Notes under the pieces: generated by a model | Seen by the model: the letters and a program-made list of their open reading frames with translations, nothing else | Databases searched by the model: none | Told to the model about the DNA's origin: nothing | Program-made: the position numbers and the translations under genes | Shown here: in pieces, positions 25,893 through 39,100 of the stretch | Position numbering within the stretch: the first letter of the stretch is position 1 | How the letters are laid out: each line of letters begins with the position of its first letter | Assembly (NCBI GenBank): GCA_024509875.1 | Contig: JAMPIV010012252.1 | Location: 332,021 to 396,020, forward strand | Length of the DNA: 64,000 nt | Source: Oreohelix idahoensis | Lineage: Eukaryota > Mollusca > Gastropoda > Stylommatophora > Oreohelicidae | Direction of reading: 5' to 3'

Positions 25893-28201
25893 TGTAGTGG
25901 TTTTTGATGGTATTGAATGGTTGTTATGTTACCTAGTGTACTGTATGAGGTCAGCTGTGAAGGCTCCTGAGATAAAAGCTTAAGTGAATTACAGAAGGCC
26001 CTTCTTACTACCACTACGACCTCAAACAGACCTATCCTAATGTGTAGTTATATAATATACTGACACACACATGTAATTAATAAGTCTAATAATATTAATA
26101 AACTCTTTAACACACTGAACTAACTCTGGTTGTTTTAGTTTAAATTTTAACAATTTTTTTTTAATTTATTAGTTCTGAACCAATGTTTTAGTTTGGTCAG
26201 AACATACAAAATGATATGGGTTTATCAATGAAATGCATAAATAGGTGGCATAATAAAATGTAATTTGTGTACATAGGTATATTATAAAAATGGTTATTAA
26301 TTATGTTATCTATACTGTCTTTGGGAGAACTAGTACTGGATGTTTCGTTGGGGTGGTGTAATCACGCCCAATCTGTGACTACCAAAATCATTGTCCATTG
26401 ACTTATGGAATGAGGTAACTGTTTTATTTCTCAATAGTTATGTCTTTATTTGAAGGTAGAATAGTTGTGAATCTCCAGCAGGCCAGAATTTCACTTATCT
26501 CGCCTGTGACGATCTGATACAGGATTCCTGTGGCCCACTCCTCTCCGTAGCTGGAGTACAATGGTAGGCTGCACAGACACAACTGATAGGTGGCACGCAC
26601 ATCTGCTTGTGTACTCTTACATAAGCATTTGGCACCTCTTTAGTGCCAAAACAGAAACTCACAATTCTGAAACAAAAGTTTTGTGCCATGTGTCAGTACT
26701 CTACCTACTGAGCCACTCTTATACACAACACAACACAACAACATTACACAGAATGGGTCAGATCTCTCTGACCAACATAGCACATCTTACCCAGCTGTTT
26801 TCACATAGTACCAGTTCCCCAAGACTGCATTGCATCTGATATATGTTCAATAGTTTCCTCTTTTATTCAATAAGATAGGTGATATGTTCCCACTGATCTC
26901 AATAATTGATCCGCCTTCCATAGTCTTCGTTAGGTGTCCATATATTATTTGTTTGTCTCTAGACCCTGAACTGCGGCTGGGGACCTGGAGCGAGCACTTA
27001 CTTGTCGTAATCATTTTACATGATATGGCAGTATCAATCACTCAAAATATTAAAATAAACAAGATGAATGCTTTCATTCTTACCAGAATTCAGAATTGAG
27101 AACACAGTTAATACTAGCAAAACTCAGCTGAGCTGCTGGCTAGAGTATGGCGTCCCACTAAATTTTATGTATTCTTCCTTGGAAACCACCACTAGCAATT
27201 AATGACAGTGTCACTGGACAGACTTATATAAAATGGCAAAAATGTGTGTCTCTATCCCGCTAATATAAAATGCGTTGGCCAATCAGATCAGAAGACTAAG
27301 CTTTTCAATTCAAAATTTGAAAATAAAGGCAAAATTTACATCTTAATTTCTCAAATGTACGTCGGTCACATTTTATCTTTTCCCAAAAAGTCAAAAGTAC
27401 ATCTCAATTTTTAAAATGTACGTCGGTCACATTCTATCTTTATCCCACAAATTCACTTTTTTTTTGGACTAACACATGTAAAAACTGCACGAACCTGCTT
27501 CCTAAGTTATTTTTAGCCACTATCTCCCGACTTTGCCCCGCTAGTTTATTACAGTTTGAAATTTGCCTTTTCTTGTCTCAAGGACGCAAAATTGAGACTT
27601 TAGTGAAAGTATGCACAACAATACTGTTCGCTAGTCTGATAGGAACAATACGGTCTTTCGTCAATATCTTCCTTGTTATCTGTCCGTCTGTATAATTAAA
27701 AGTATATTATTTCTCTGCTTAAGATGGGCTATCAAACTAGCTAGGTTTTATTTTCATAACATTATTATTAAGAAAAAACCTACTTTCCTCAAGGTTAGTT
27801 TTTGAAATCAGTTTTTGAACGTTCGTTCACGCGGTTGCCGCTATATTAAAACTATAACGTCAAAGTACCGTAAATCGTCAAAGAAACGTCTGTCTCTGAC
27901 AAAAGCTAAAGTCGTTATCTGTCCATTTCCTTACATTGTGTCAACTAGTGGCGTGATTTTTTTTTTTCTTTTACTACAATTTGCGTCTTTTTGCCTTTCT
28001 AGATTCAAACACGTATTCAGACCGTCATAATGATTTTTGTCTCCGTTTCGTCTGCATGTTTAACTAGTTAGTTTCAATGGCGGTAGGAAATGCGGGCATG
28101 GGCGAGCATGTCTCCTAGTATCTCACGCATTATTTTTATCCCTACATGTTATCTTTATAATTGGAGATATTTTAACGTTGTATCACGGTAAATTCATCAC
28201 A
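25893..28201 (-). repeat. E1 5' LTR (2,309 bp)
   Basis: Paired with 18,946-21,302. It differs by scattered substitutions and by a deletion of about 48 bp at about 26,038. The deleted segment is present in the 3' LTR and in E3, so the loss occurred here. The TATA (27,223-27,233) and CCAAT (about 27,279-27,286) positions are conserved. Confidence 0.93.
27223..27286 (-). promoter_or_regulatory. LTR core promoter candidate of the 5' LTR
   Basis: Same inverted CCAAT plus TTTTATATAAG arrangement as in the 3' LTR. This copy is positioned to transcribe E1. Confidence 0.5.
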
Positions 28202-28496
28202 CTATCATTGACGCAGATGATAGGAATTAATCACTGATAGACATGCACAGTATTTCTGGCACCATCTGGAGCACAGAGTCCAACAGTTATTAGATGTCAC
28301 AAGAAAGAATTATGAAGATCATAACTGTTAAATTATTCTTGCATTTAAAGCATGGAGAAGACACGAACAGTGAGTATTAACTAACTCACGAGAAATAGTA
28401 TATGAGAAGTTGCGAAGCTTGCATACAATAGGGGATAGGATTTGAGTAATGCAATGTAAATACAGCTTCAGCTTAGAAAAGTCTATCCCATAGTAG

Positions 28497-28620
28497 ATAC
28501 TGCCGTAGGGGAGTGAAGTGTTAGTGACTCCACTGTAAGAATTCCAGCAACCAAGTGGGGTGACCAGTTCCCTTCCTCGCTGCATTTTCCTTCCCAGACT
28601 CAAAGTCAGGTACCAATTTG
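28497..28620 (-). mobile_element. SINE body fragment
   Basis: The minus strand carries TTGGTACCTGACTT, GCAGCGAGGAAGGGAACTGG and CACTTCACTCCCCTAC, the body of the SINE at 15.1-15.4 kb, without its tRNA-like head. Confidence 0.6.
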
Positions 28621-28778
28621 CAGCTGTACATCTTAATAAAGAACATGAATTTAAGTATTAGACATACAAATCATGTATTTAAAGTAAGAGTAATAAAATT
28701 ATGCATACCCGTCCCAATGTCAACCAAGATGTTTGTCTTGATGGCTTGCCTGGTCTTTCAGTGTGTTATATGTTTGTT

Positions 28779-29172
28779 TCAAATTCATAGTTGATTTAAT
28801 TATTACAGAGAGAAGTGCACACGTATGAACCAGTACTTTCCATAGATAAACGAGCTAATAAAGTAGCATTTTATTGTTAAATCAGTTAGGGGGCTTGTAC
28901 GAGCTTATAATAAATTACAGAATAATCTTTCACAAAAGGCGGCGGGCAGATAAATAGTTAATATTGCTAAGACTCATTCAGCATTGTTCTTAATTTATGA
29001 ATATCTTGTGGATACACCCTTGAGGTAGAAGCATCATCATCCTTCTATCTGCATCTCTGCCAAGAGTAATCTTGTACGAAGGTAGATACCTTTGAAGACC
29101 CACAATCGATACTCTAGGTTTTGGCCATTGTTAACAATCACTGCAGAGCAAGGGGAGGCAACCCGTGACAGG
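28779..29172 (+). repeat. Dispersed repeat family X, copy 2
   Basis: Matches 34,566-34,947 along about 390 bp and 1375-1693 in its right part. It ends GGGGAGGCAACCCGTGACA. No ORF. Confidence 0.7.
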
Positions 29173-30180
29173 GGCATATCTGGGTTCATCTTATATGACC
29201 ACCAGCTATGCACAATGCTACAATATACACACGTGGAAGTGAACCTCTGTCTGTGAGGCTAATTACACCCTCATTGACTCTTGAAATCCTCCACACAGTT
29301 CCAGGGATTCCTACTGTGGTGAAACATATTGAGAAACTAGCATTGCACACTAAGCTTGGAGAGGTCACTTGAGCCCCAGACGTGATTCTTTGGCTTTGAC
29401 TTGGCAGGAGAATCTCACTGTGGACCCAGTGATAGACAGGGGAAGCTGAGAAGTGGCTCTGTGTAGGACGTGACAATTCCTTTGGAAAGCCCAGAACCAA
29501 AGTACAGTATTTTAGCTCTGCATAGTTGGAGAGCCCCCTTTGATGGCGGGGAATGCACAATATTCCACGCGCTTCTTACTCCTACCTTGGGACCAGATGT
29601 GACGATCCTTTAAATGCAAGCCAAGCTGGAGAGACTGGAGCTCATGACTTCAACTCAGCACATTTCAGAATGGCAGAAAAACCACAGAAAAAGCCTAGAT
29701 CTACAGTGTAGATAATACCAAGGAGTCTTCAACTTGGTATTGGTTGAAAACGAGCGAGAAGCTCAGCAGGACTAGTTAAACAACAACAACAACAATTTGC
29801 GTGTGGCAAAGTCTTATTTTTCCGCAGTGTTATAATCCGGGTATGTTTTAGCGAGAAAAACGAAGAATCTATTAATGTCATGGGAACAACACCATTCATC
29901 AACTACATAAATGCACAGAAAATAAAATGGAATGGGCATAATGCGGTCATATGAGTTACCTACTCAAGCCTTTAACAGTAGATCTTTTACATCATCATCA
30001 TCACAATTGAACTTTTAGCTTCCTACATAGAATGGAGCCAAAACTTCCTCTGCCGCCTTGCAGAAAGCTTGCCTTCAAAACATTCATGTGCAATAGCAGC
30101 TGCGGTACCTGTACTAGTTTGTTTTACATCATGAAGTTGCCAGCCGCATTCACAGCCGCATATTAGTCATTTCATCTATC
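29173..30180. other. No gene seen
   Basis: A 124-codon minus-strand frame (29,560-29,186) has no motif I recognise and no supporting context. Treated as non-coding. Confidence 0.4.
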
Positions 30181-31098
<918 letters not shown>

Positions 31099-31258
31099 TT
31101 CACCGATATCATGACAATCCTGACCCGCTTTCATAACAGCAATAGCGATTTCATGATTATCCGGACAAACTTTCATGACAACAGAAACGATATCATGATT
31201 AACCGGACCGGTTTTTATGATAACTATAGCGATCTTTTGATTACACTGACAAACAACA
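31099..31258. repeat. 42-bp satellite, left block
   Basis: About four degenerate units of a 42-bp repeat with TTTCATGACAACAG, CGATNTCATGATTA and CCGGACA. Because 42 is a multiple of three, one frame gives a 14-residue repeat (FHDNSND..II.T). It continues at 33,399 after an inserted segment of about 2.1 kb. Confidence 0.85.
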
Positions 31259-31539
31259 TTTTTCTTTCTTATATAAGAATAAGTGTTCTTAGGTCAGTTT
31301 CTTGCGCTGATTTCAAATTTGAAATCCGTTTATCTCTATCACGTCGGGTTCTTAAGATATTTGTGAATAAATATATTTTTGGGAAACCGTTATTTGCTCC
31401 GTTTCATTTTTACTATATAACTTATTAAAAATTAATAAAATGCAAAATAATTCTACTTTTTATACTGCTAAAAGATGCATGACATGTTACGTTATTTTTC
31501 AAATAGTTACTGTATTTTGAAATAATTCTGAGCGAAATA

Positions 31540-33210
31540 TGGCTTCTAGAAGTTGTAGAAATTCGGCTGATCTGTTCTGTTACGTGTGCGGATATTTTAC
31601 CGATTGTGTTCACCAGAAAAAACTTTACACCATTACTAAAGAAAGCATATGAACTTTATTTCGATTCGAAAGTTGATGATGCAAATAAATCTTGGAAGCC
31701 AAATGCAGTTTGTTCGACTTGTGCAAATACATTGGCAGGTTGGTTACGAAAATCGCCGAACCATAAGTTGATGCCTTTTGGAGTGCCAGTAATACGGCGT
31801 GAGCCGACAAATCACGCTACTGATTGTTACTTCTGCTTGACAAATATCCATGGTTTCACTTTTAAAACTAGAAAGTCTGTTGTTTATCCAAATATTGAAT
31901 CGGTTTCAAAACCAGTGCCTCATGATCCAATCACGTGTCCGATCCCAGTTCCACCAGAACAATATCCGTTGGACGTGAATGAACCATCAGAAAGTGATAG
32001 TTTGCCTGCTTTAGAAACTAATTCTGACTCGGATTATATACCGGTGAATGATGGTGTTTACTTAGTTAACCATTCAGAACTTTCAGATCTAATACGTGAT
32101 CTCGCTCTTACCAAAGGATAAGCGACTCAAAGAATTGAATCTTTTAGCGCCAAATACTCTGATATCTAAATTTCGTCATAGACACAGAGAACGTGTTCAA
32201 TACTTTGAGATGGATGATGACATTTGCTACTGCAAAGATGTAAATGGTCTAATGGTGCACCTCGGTCATGAGCACATAGTCAACGAATGGCGACTTTTCA
32301 TCGACTCTTCCAAGACTAGTCTAAAAGCCGTGTTATTGCATAACAGAAATTTCTTTTCATCAATTCCAGTCGCCTACTCTGTTCATATGAAAGAAACTTA
32401 TGACAATATGGCTATACTTTTGGCAAAAATAAAGTACAATGACTACCAATGGCGGATTTGTGGAGACCTAAAGGTCATTGCAATTCTCACGGGCATGCAG
32501 ACTGGGTATACTAAATTTTGTTGTTTCCTATGTGAATGGGACAGCCGCAACAGACAGGAACATTATGCAAGAAAGGTGTGGCCTATCAGGGATCGTATGC
32601 AGCTCGGGCATAACAATGTAATACACGAGCCATTAGTTAACAAAGACAGCATCATTTTACCACCGTTACCGTACTTATAAAGTTGGGGCTCATGAAGAAT
32701 TTTGTAAAAGCATTAGATAAAACGAGAAAAGTTTCCGCAAGTTAGCGATGCAAAGATAGAGGAAGGTATCTTTGTAAGACCTCAGATTAGGAAAGTTATT
32801 GCAGACAAACAAATCGAGAACTTGTTACATGGTAGTGAACTTCGCGCATGGATGGCATTCAAATCGATCGTCTATAACTTTCTGGGAAATCACAAATCTG
32901 TCGACTATGTGCATATTGTTAAGCAGTGCATAGATGCATACAGAATTATGGGCTGTAACATGTCCCTCAAAATCCATTTGCTCGATTCGCATCTTGACTT
33001 TTTCCCTGACAACCTTGGCGAAGTCAGCGATGAACATGGAGAACGATTCCATCAAGATATCGCCATCAAGATATCGCCGTAATGGAGTCACGTTATCAAG
33101 GACGGTGGAGTGTGACCATGCTTGCCGATTATTGTTGGATGCTTCATCGTGATGTACCACATGCCATTCACCGACGAAAGTCGACTGCAAAGAAATTCAA
33201 GCCTACATAA
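31540..33210 (+). pseudogene. Decayed member of a widespread transposon-like animal protein family
   Basis: An intronless coding remnant from ATG at 31,540 to TAA at 33,208-33,210. The N-terminal part has a Cys-rich THAP/BED-like look (FCYVCGYF, then VCSTCANTLAGWL and CYFCLT). The C-terminal part has the family core: EWRLFIDSSKTSLKAVLLHN, a GDLKVIAILTG segment, CCFLCEWDSR, GCNMSLKIHLLDSHLDFFP, DEHGERFHQDI and DYCW. I recognise these blocks from uncharacterised multi-copy proteins of arthropods and molluscs, suspected to be transposon-encoded; the enzymatic role is unknown to me. At least five lesions exist, near 31,620, 32,110, 32,678 and 32,735, plus a 14-bp tandem duplication (ATCAAGATATCGCC twice) at about 33,053-33,080. 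It is dead but only moderately decayed. Confidence 0.8.
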
Positions 33211-33398
33211 CTGTTATACTTCTTGTACGAATGATGTTGTAATACTGTATGGTTGTTAAAAAACTTCAATTGCGTATTTCTAGAAATTCCGACCTGATAG
33301 AGAAAAACGGTTTGCAGATTTAAAAACAGCGCATTAAAATTGACCAGAAAAACATAGAAATGTTAGAGAAAGAAAAAAATAATTTTTTTTTTGTTAGC

Positions 33399-33762
33399 CA
33401 GTGTTATCATGACAGCGTTCATGACAATAGTACCGATCTTTTGATTATCCGGACACGCTTTCAGGACAACAGTAACGATCTCATGATAATCCAGACCAAC
33501 TTTCATGACAATAGTAATGATCTCTTAATTTTCCGGGCAAGATTTCATGACAACAGTAACGGTCTCATGTTTATCCACACCAAATTTCATGACAGCAACA
33601 AGTGTCTCATGATTAAGCTGATCAACATTCATGACACGTCTACACCTCACGGTAGAAGAGGAACGACTAAGTAAGTAAGTAACATTCATGACAACAGTAA
33701 CTATCTCTTAATTATCTGCACCAGCTTTCATGACAACAGCTGTACTCTCATGAAAAAAAAAA
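33399..33762. repeat. 42-bp satellite, right block
   Basis: About eight units of TTCATGACAACAG, GATCTCATGATTA and CCGGACA type, continuing the array at 31,099-31,258. One unit is interrupted by a 44-bp LINE tail. Confidence 0.9.
33637..33680 (+). mobile_element. 44-bp LINE 3'-end insertion with 13-bp TSD
   Basis: The sequence CTACACCTCACGGTAGAAG, GGAACGAC and (TAAG)n is the extreme 3' end of the LINE at 16,524-17,051. It is flanked by AACATTCATGACA at 33,624-33,636 and 33,681-33,693. Deleting the insert and one 13-mer restores an uninterrupted satellite unit, so both ends are certain. Confidence 0.9.
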
Positions 33763-34565
33763 AACATCAACAGCATTTTGGATATTACCGGTGCCAAATC
33801 TTCTTCTAATGACCAACAAAATGATAAGCGCTATGCTAAGACAGAGAATCAATAATGTGGAATTAACGATAAAAACCATGCAGGTGCCAGTGGAACGTAA
33901 GATGGGAAGATGACACTGGCTATGGGTAGGACATACACTGAGTAAACATTGATAGAATTACAAGGCAGTGTTTGGTATGGAATCCCAATGGTAAGTCAAG
34001 TAGAGGGAGACTGACAACCACAGACAGAAATGACAGGGATAAAGAAGACACCGTAAGACATTACGCTGATGGCACAAGACAGAAGAACTTGGAATAAGTT
34101 TTATGACGGTATATTGTCCGTGTGGAGCTAAAGGGAAATGCTGATGATATCCTAAACTGTTAAAAGCGCATATTATCCATATTTTATACTGTTGTGCATA
34201 CGTATTTCTGTCACATAATTTGGTTCTCTTTCTTTTCCTCTCCGGCAGTATTGGTATTTTCGAGTCATTTACACTTCTTCCTGTAATAATTCGTCATGTC
34301 TGTTTACCTGACCATCCACGTTAATTTTTGGTAAAATTCTCTGGTACCAAACATGGGCGCGCCGGAGTAACACAAGTTCGCCCCAGCAGAAACCGACAAA
34401 CTTACTGGCAGCTAAGTACAAACCTAAAAGCTGTCAAGTGAACTTTCAGAAACTGCCCTCAATATCCATAACATCACCCTGCGATGATAACCTTTTTTTA
34501 AAAAGAGAATTATTCATTTCACACTGTTAAATATAATTGATTATTAAAGTTGTTATCTGTATATA
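33763..34565. other. No gene seen
   Basis: No supported feature. Short open frames only. Confidence 0.4.
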
Positions 34566-34947
34566 TTCAAATTTATGGCTGATTTAATAGTTTTGAGTGT
34601 ACTGCACCCGTATGTCTCAGTCATCTTAAATACACGTAAAACAGGGCTACTAAATTAAGATTTCACTGAATGAAATCCGTTGGGGGCTTGAACGAGCTAT
34701 ACATAATAATTCTTCAGGCAGATACAAAGTTAACAATCGGTCAGTCCAATTCAGCATTGTTCTTGATTTCTGAATTATCTAATGAAGACTACCTCGAGAG
34801 AGAAGCATGATCAACCTTCTATCTATATCTCTGCCAACAGTACTCTTGTGCGAAGGTAGATACCTTTGAAGACCCACATTATATACTCTAGGTTTTGGCC
34901 ATTGTTGAACCATCATTGCAGAGCGAAGGGGAGGCAACCCGTGACAA
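34566..34947 (+). repeat. Dispersed repeat family X, copy 3
   Basis: Aligns with copy 2 along its length (shared GCTGATTTAAT-like start, CCGTATG, GGGGGCTTG, CTTCTATCTATATCTCTGCC) and ends AACCCGTGACA. Confidence 0.7.
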
Positions 34948-35104
34948 TTTACAACATTCTGCTTTGTTATGAATACTTATTTCTAATGATTTATGAACAA
35001 GAGAAAGGCTATTAATTGATAGCTGACATCTTAACCACAATTAATGTGTTTTTTTTCCTTCAGAATAGTGGAAACTATTTTAAATAAAAGTTAATAAGAA
35101 ACTT

Positions 35105-35390
35105 TTCTTCTCCTTCTTCGTTCGCAGATAACCACATCTGTCTCTCTTGTAAAGATGGCGTTCCGTCTAGGGCTTCTCTCGTCATTTGTGTTGGGGAATT
35201 CCATGCTGCCATCTTGCTCCTCTCATGAAGCCGACAGTCTTAGAGGACATGTTCTACTGTTTGTTCGTCCTGCCTCCTTTCCACATGGACACATATCTGT
35301 AAGTCCGCTTTTCATTTTGCCGAGTCTTTTTTATCTCAGTCTGCAATGGCCGGTTCAAGGTCAGAAAATTATCATGTGATCTCTACTTGG
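35105..35390 (-). pseudogene. LINE ORF2 C-terminal zinc-finger fragment
   Basis: The minus strand shows CPCGKE, then in a second frame QTVEHVL and a following Cys/His. This is the CCHC-type pattern (CxCG...EQTVEHVL..C..) at the C-terminus of many animal LINE ORF2 proteins. The two halves are in different frames with a stop, so it is a relic. A different LINE family from the others in the window. Confidence 0.55.
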
Positions 35391-37586
35391 TAATGTGTAT
35401 TACGGTTCCGCTGTATCGGCCACTTGATGTTTCTTATATCATTCTGCTCTAAAGTTATTTTTGATTATTGATTTGATATCTTCATGTTTTGCCCTGTCTC
35501 CTGTTTGCATCTAGTTGAAGCTAAATTGTAAAAACTATGGTTCCTGTCACAGAGGTTTTATGATCATTAAATTGCCTGTATCCTCTTCTTTTTCTTTCAC
35601 CCGTATCCTCTATTTTATTATCACTCTTTACCTTTTTCCTGTATTTTTCGCATCCATTCGTTTGCGAAAAATATTTTGTTCCCCATTCTCAACTTTACCG
35701 TTTTCTTTCTCATACTGGTAAACGCATTTATGACATAACGTATCAGTCTCTACACTAGACGGGAGAGCGTTAAAATGCATTCTATTGAATTAGATGTCAG
35801 TGGACGATAGAACGTGTGAATACTCGTCTGGGCAGACAGAGATAGCAGACATGCGTCTGTATTTTTCTCATGTCACGGGCGTTTCGTCAGGCTAGTTCCC
35901 GGTTAGGTGTCATACCGTCTAGCATTTTCACCTGACACTAACGTTTCTCTCGGAGTGAAGTGTGATATGACATTCACGCAGCGCTCGGGAATGAGACATA
36001 TAGTCTGGGTTTTTCCATGACACTCACGCTTCTCGGTCAGTTTGTTAACGTAGGTGTGAAGACGCCCTGGTGGCAGTTACGGCATGCGTCTAAGTTACGT
36101 AAGTGTTAAAGACGGAAAGGGGAGATTATTTCGTTTTGCGAAATAAACGTTCACCTCTTTGTCTGTTTGATAGATATTAACCAGAGTTTGAAACTAGATT
36201 TTCATTCTTGCTCCTAAATTTTGCAGTAGACAGATCGCTGTGCTAGATCAAATATCTGTGTTTTGGCGAAGTCTGAGTTTCTTGGCCATTTTGCCGAGCT
36301 CTAGACTACCATTAGATTGCAGTATTCTAGTTCATGGTTCAGTCTGTAGTTCTGTATGGAGGTAAATATATTATATTAAATATCTAGTATTTTGTGAAGT
36401 GTTTAAAGTGATAATCGCTTATTTCATATTTCACTAGTTAGATTTGTTGCAGCGTGCTTAATTTATATAGTCTGTATTATTTTATAGTGACGTGTTTCAG
36501 TGGAAAGCAGAATAAATTATAATTTCTAGCTTAAACAACAATGTAGCTATAATGAATTTAATTTAACTGCTAAATAATCTCAAGGGGACTATATTTATAA
36601 ACTAATTTAAAATGCTAGATGCCTCATGAGTGTTGACGGAATACGTATGTATTCCTAATTCATGAGGATTGATGATTTTTAAATATAACTTATTGCACGG
36701 GAAGTTTTAAATGACAAGTCAAGCTGTACGCTTGCATTTTAAAAAAAACGTAAGTTATATTGAGTACATAATATGTAACATATTTCATATGTGGTTTTTC
36801 TTTATTCAGTGAATACTGGGGTAACCCAAATTTTGCCGGCGTTTTTGTACAGAGACATACCTAATAAATGCTTATACTGGGCCTTTGAGCCAGTGCATAT
36901 TTCTACACTAACTCTAATGTACATGCTGCCTTGTGGCGAGAAAAATTACAGAAATCTAAAACATTAACTTTCCGACATTGTTGACAAGTGTGTGGTGAAC
37001 CAAGATTATTTGTTGAGAGAAGTTGTCCACCGGTCATCTTCCTAATTAAGGGAAACCTCGTGTTCTGACATTGTGTGCCCGTTTAAACCTAATTCTTACC
37101 TCGTTAGTCAAGTGACACTAACTGTAGTTTGAAATAAATATCGCATGAAGCAGACGCTCCCCAGATCTGCAGAGCTGGGATCCGTTTCATTAGACGACAG
37201 TAACAGATAAAAAGTGTGTTAGTGTCCCAAAGTTTGCGCCAGACGGCGAACCGCAGCACGATTGTAAGTATATCAGGGCCCTGATGAAAGAACCGAGTGA
37301 AAGTAGACTGAAGGATGTTCTTTGTTTGAGTCACCCACGTTGTAACTTCCTTTATGCAAGTTATTGCTAACAATATTTACCCCTAGAATTAAGTAGAGTA
37401 TCAAGTCTGTCCATACCTTAAAAGGGGGAACCATAGACTCAATCATATGCATCTGTAACTCCTTGGGGTTATCACTTTTCTCTAACGGGACTGTGAGCTA
37501 TATATCCAGGGGAGCACCATACAAACGGGTCTGTCACTATTGTAGCATTCCTTGATTTTTATGACTATGTGTATGCTTTTGATGTA

Positions 37587-39100
37587 TGTGACAGACGAAT
37601 TCAGCTGACCCTGATTGACCCTGAAGCGTTGGATGATATAGTACGACCCTTTGTAACGACCCCTTCGTATAGCATCAGTGCCCCCGAATATATTGTAACT
37701 TTTCGTCAAACGGGATTTTTTTCACCTGGACTCATTAGCTATGCAACCATTCCACGCAGATGGTCAACACGTTTGCTGATTAATATGTGGACAGTTTATC
37801 TACCGTTCATTCTGGTCATCGCATTGAATTAAGGAGAGATTGAATCACGCCCACGGATATCTCTTGAGCAATCATATGCAGGTATTTTCATTAACTTGGC
37901 CAGTGGAGGGCTTTGCCAGCATCAAACGATAGTAGCGACCACGATCAAAGACACTGGGGGAGATCTCAGGAAGGACTGGCGGCATGCTATCAAAGGCAGT
38001 AGTGGTCCCTGAAACGAGCGACGCAAGTTTCCTGCCGGTATTTCGCATCTCGGTGTTAAACACGAAACCGATCGCAGTGGGAGCGAACGGGAAATCCGAC
38101 GCGCAAGCAGCAGCGGAGATACGAGAGATCAGGGGCGGCATCTCTCTTTAGTCTGGCGGTCAAATCCCCAAAAGTCTCCTGAGATCAAAAACGGTGTCAA
38201 AATTTCACATGTCCCCCCAATCTTGCATTCCAGTTGTAGATATACAGACCATGAAGAAATGCATGTTATCACTCGTTGGCCAGTCCTTGACAGAAGCACT
38301 AGCGATATTGAAATCTTGTTATAGATTTTCCCCTGGATTTTCATATATATTTGCAGTGAATTCTATTCTGTGCAAAACGGTAAAATATAACTGTGGCTAG
38401 TGATCAGTGGTCTAGTTCATTCATTCTATTTCACTGGATTTTGTGTTAATTTAAATTTATTAAATTAAACCATCTCAATAGTTCCCAGTTGTAAATGTAA
38501 TGTTATACCTGTTATATTATTTCCAAAAATAATAGAGGCTTAAATGTTAAAGTAACTTTTAAAGTTGCGAAGGAATTTATAATTAATAAATTTAGTTAGG
38601 TCCTATATATATTGATGTGTGTTTTAACCATTAGAACTCGCGCAGTGTTTATTAAATACATAATTAAATACGCGAGGGTATATATATAGTCTTAACGGGA
38701 AATTCATCGCGCTGTAGAATGTTATTTGATTTTTCGGTATATGACATGTCTTTTTCTTTCATACAGAGTGATCGTAACCTTTGCGATCCCAGCATAAAGA
38801 AAGCAATAAAGAAATCCTACATCTTAAAACTTCCAGAGATATTGATGAAACATTTTTTTAAATTTTATTCTTGTGGCGGTCCGATGCGACTTAGCTATCA
38901 TAATTACATGAAAGAAAGCCTACCCAAGAACATTTAAATAAATCATCAAATTAACTTACAATCGGTAAGATAATCTGGAAGATGAACAATGCCAGTAGCG
39001 ATATTTTATTTACTGCTCTGTTGTGAGAGAGTACCTATTTACCTGAACTGTGACTTGGCCTATTTTTCCTCACTGGATTTAAACCATACCGGTCAGTTGC
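37587..39100 (+). repeat. E2 5' LTR, first 1.5 kb
   Basis: Matches 50,035-51,547 nearly base for base. It breaks off at GGTCAGTTGC, where the family-A solo LTR is inserted, and resumes at 43,656. Confidence 0.95.
38679..38689 (+). promoter_or_regulatory. TATA-box candidate in E2 5' LTR
   Basis: GTATATATATAG lies in a GC-containing context (CGCGAGG upstream) about 1.1 kb into the LTR. The 3' LTR copy at 51,126-51,134 has one TA step fewer. Placement in mid-LTR fits a U3/R boundary, but no start site can be shown. Confidence 0.4.

Larger units (their letters stand above)
18946..28201 (-). mobile_element. E1: Gmr1-like Ty3/gypsy LTR retrotransposon, full length, family A
   Basis: This 9,256-bp element lies on the minus strand. 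It is bounded by CTATC at 18,941-18,945 and 28,202-28,206, and by LTRs of 2,357 and 2,309 bp that look about 98-99% identical by eye. In sense order it has the 5' LTR, a primer-binding site, gag with coiled coil and a zinc knuckle, protease, an integrase zinc-binding domain, a foreign segment, the integrase C-terminal domain, RT, RNase H, polypurine tract and 3' LTR. Integrase parts precede RT, as in the Gmr1 group of Ty3/gypsy elements and unlike canonical gypsy. Gag has a stop and a frameshift, the protease/integrase region has two more shifts, and the integrase core is missing. It is non-autonomous, though fairly recent by LTR similarity. Confidence 0.93.

Noticed and set aside
31360..31428. 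Extension of the 42-bp satellite frame as a coding region
   Set aside because: The 14-residue periodicity follows from a period divisible by three and ends at the inserted segment.
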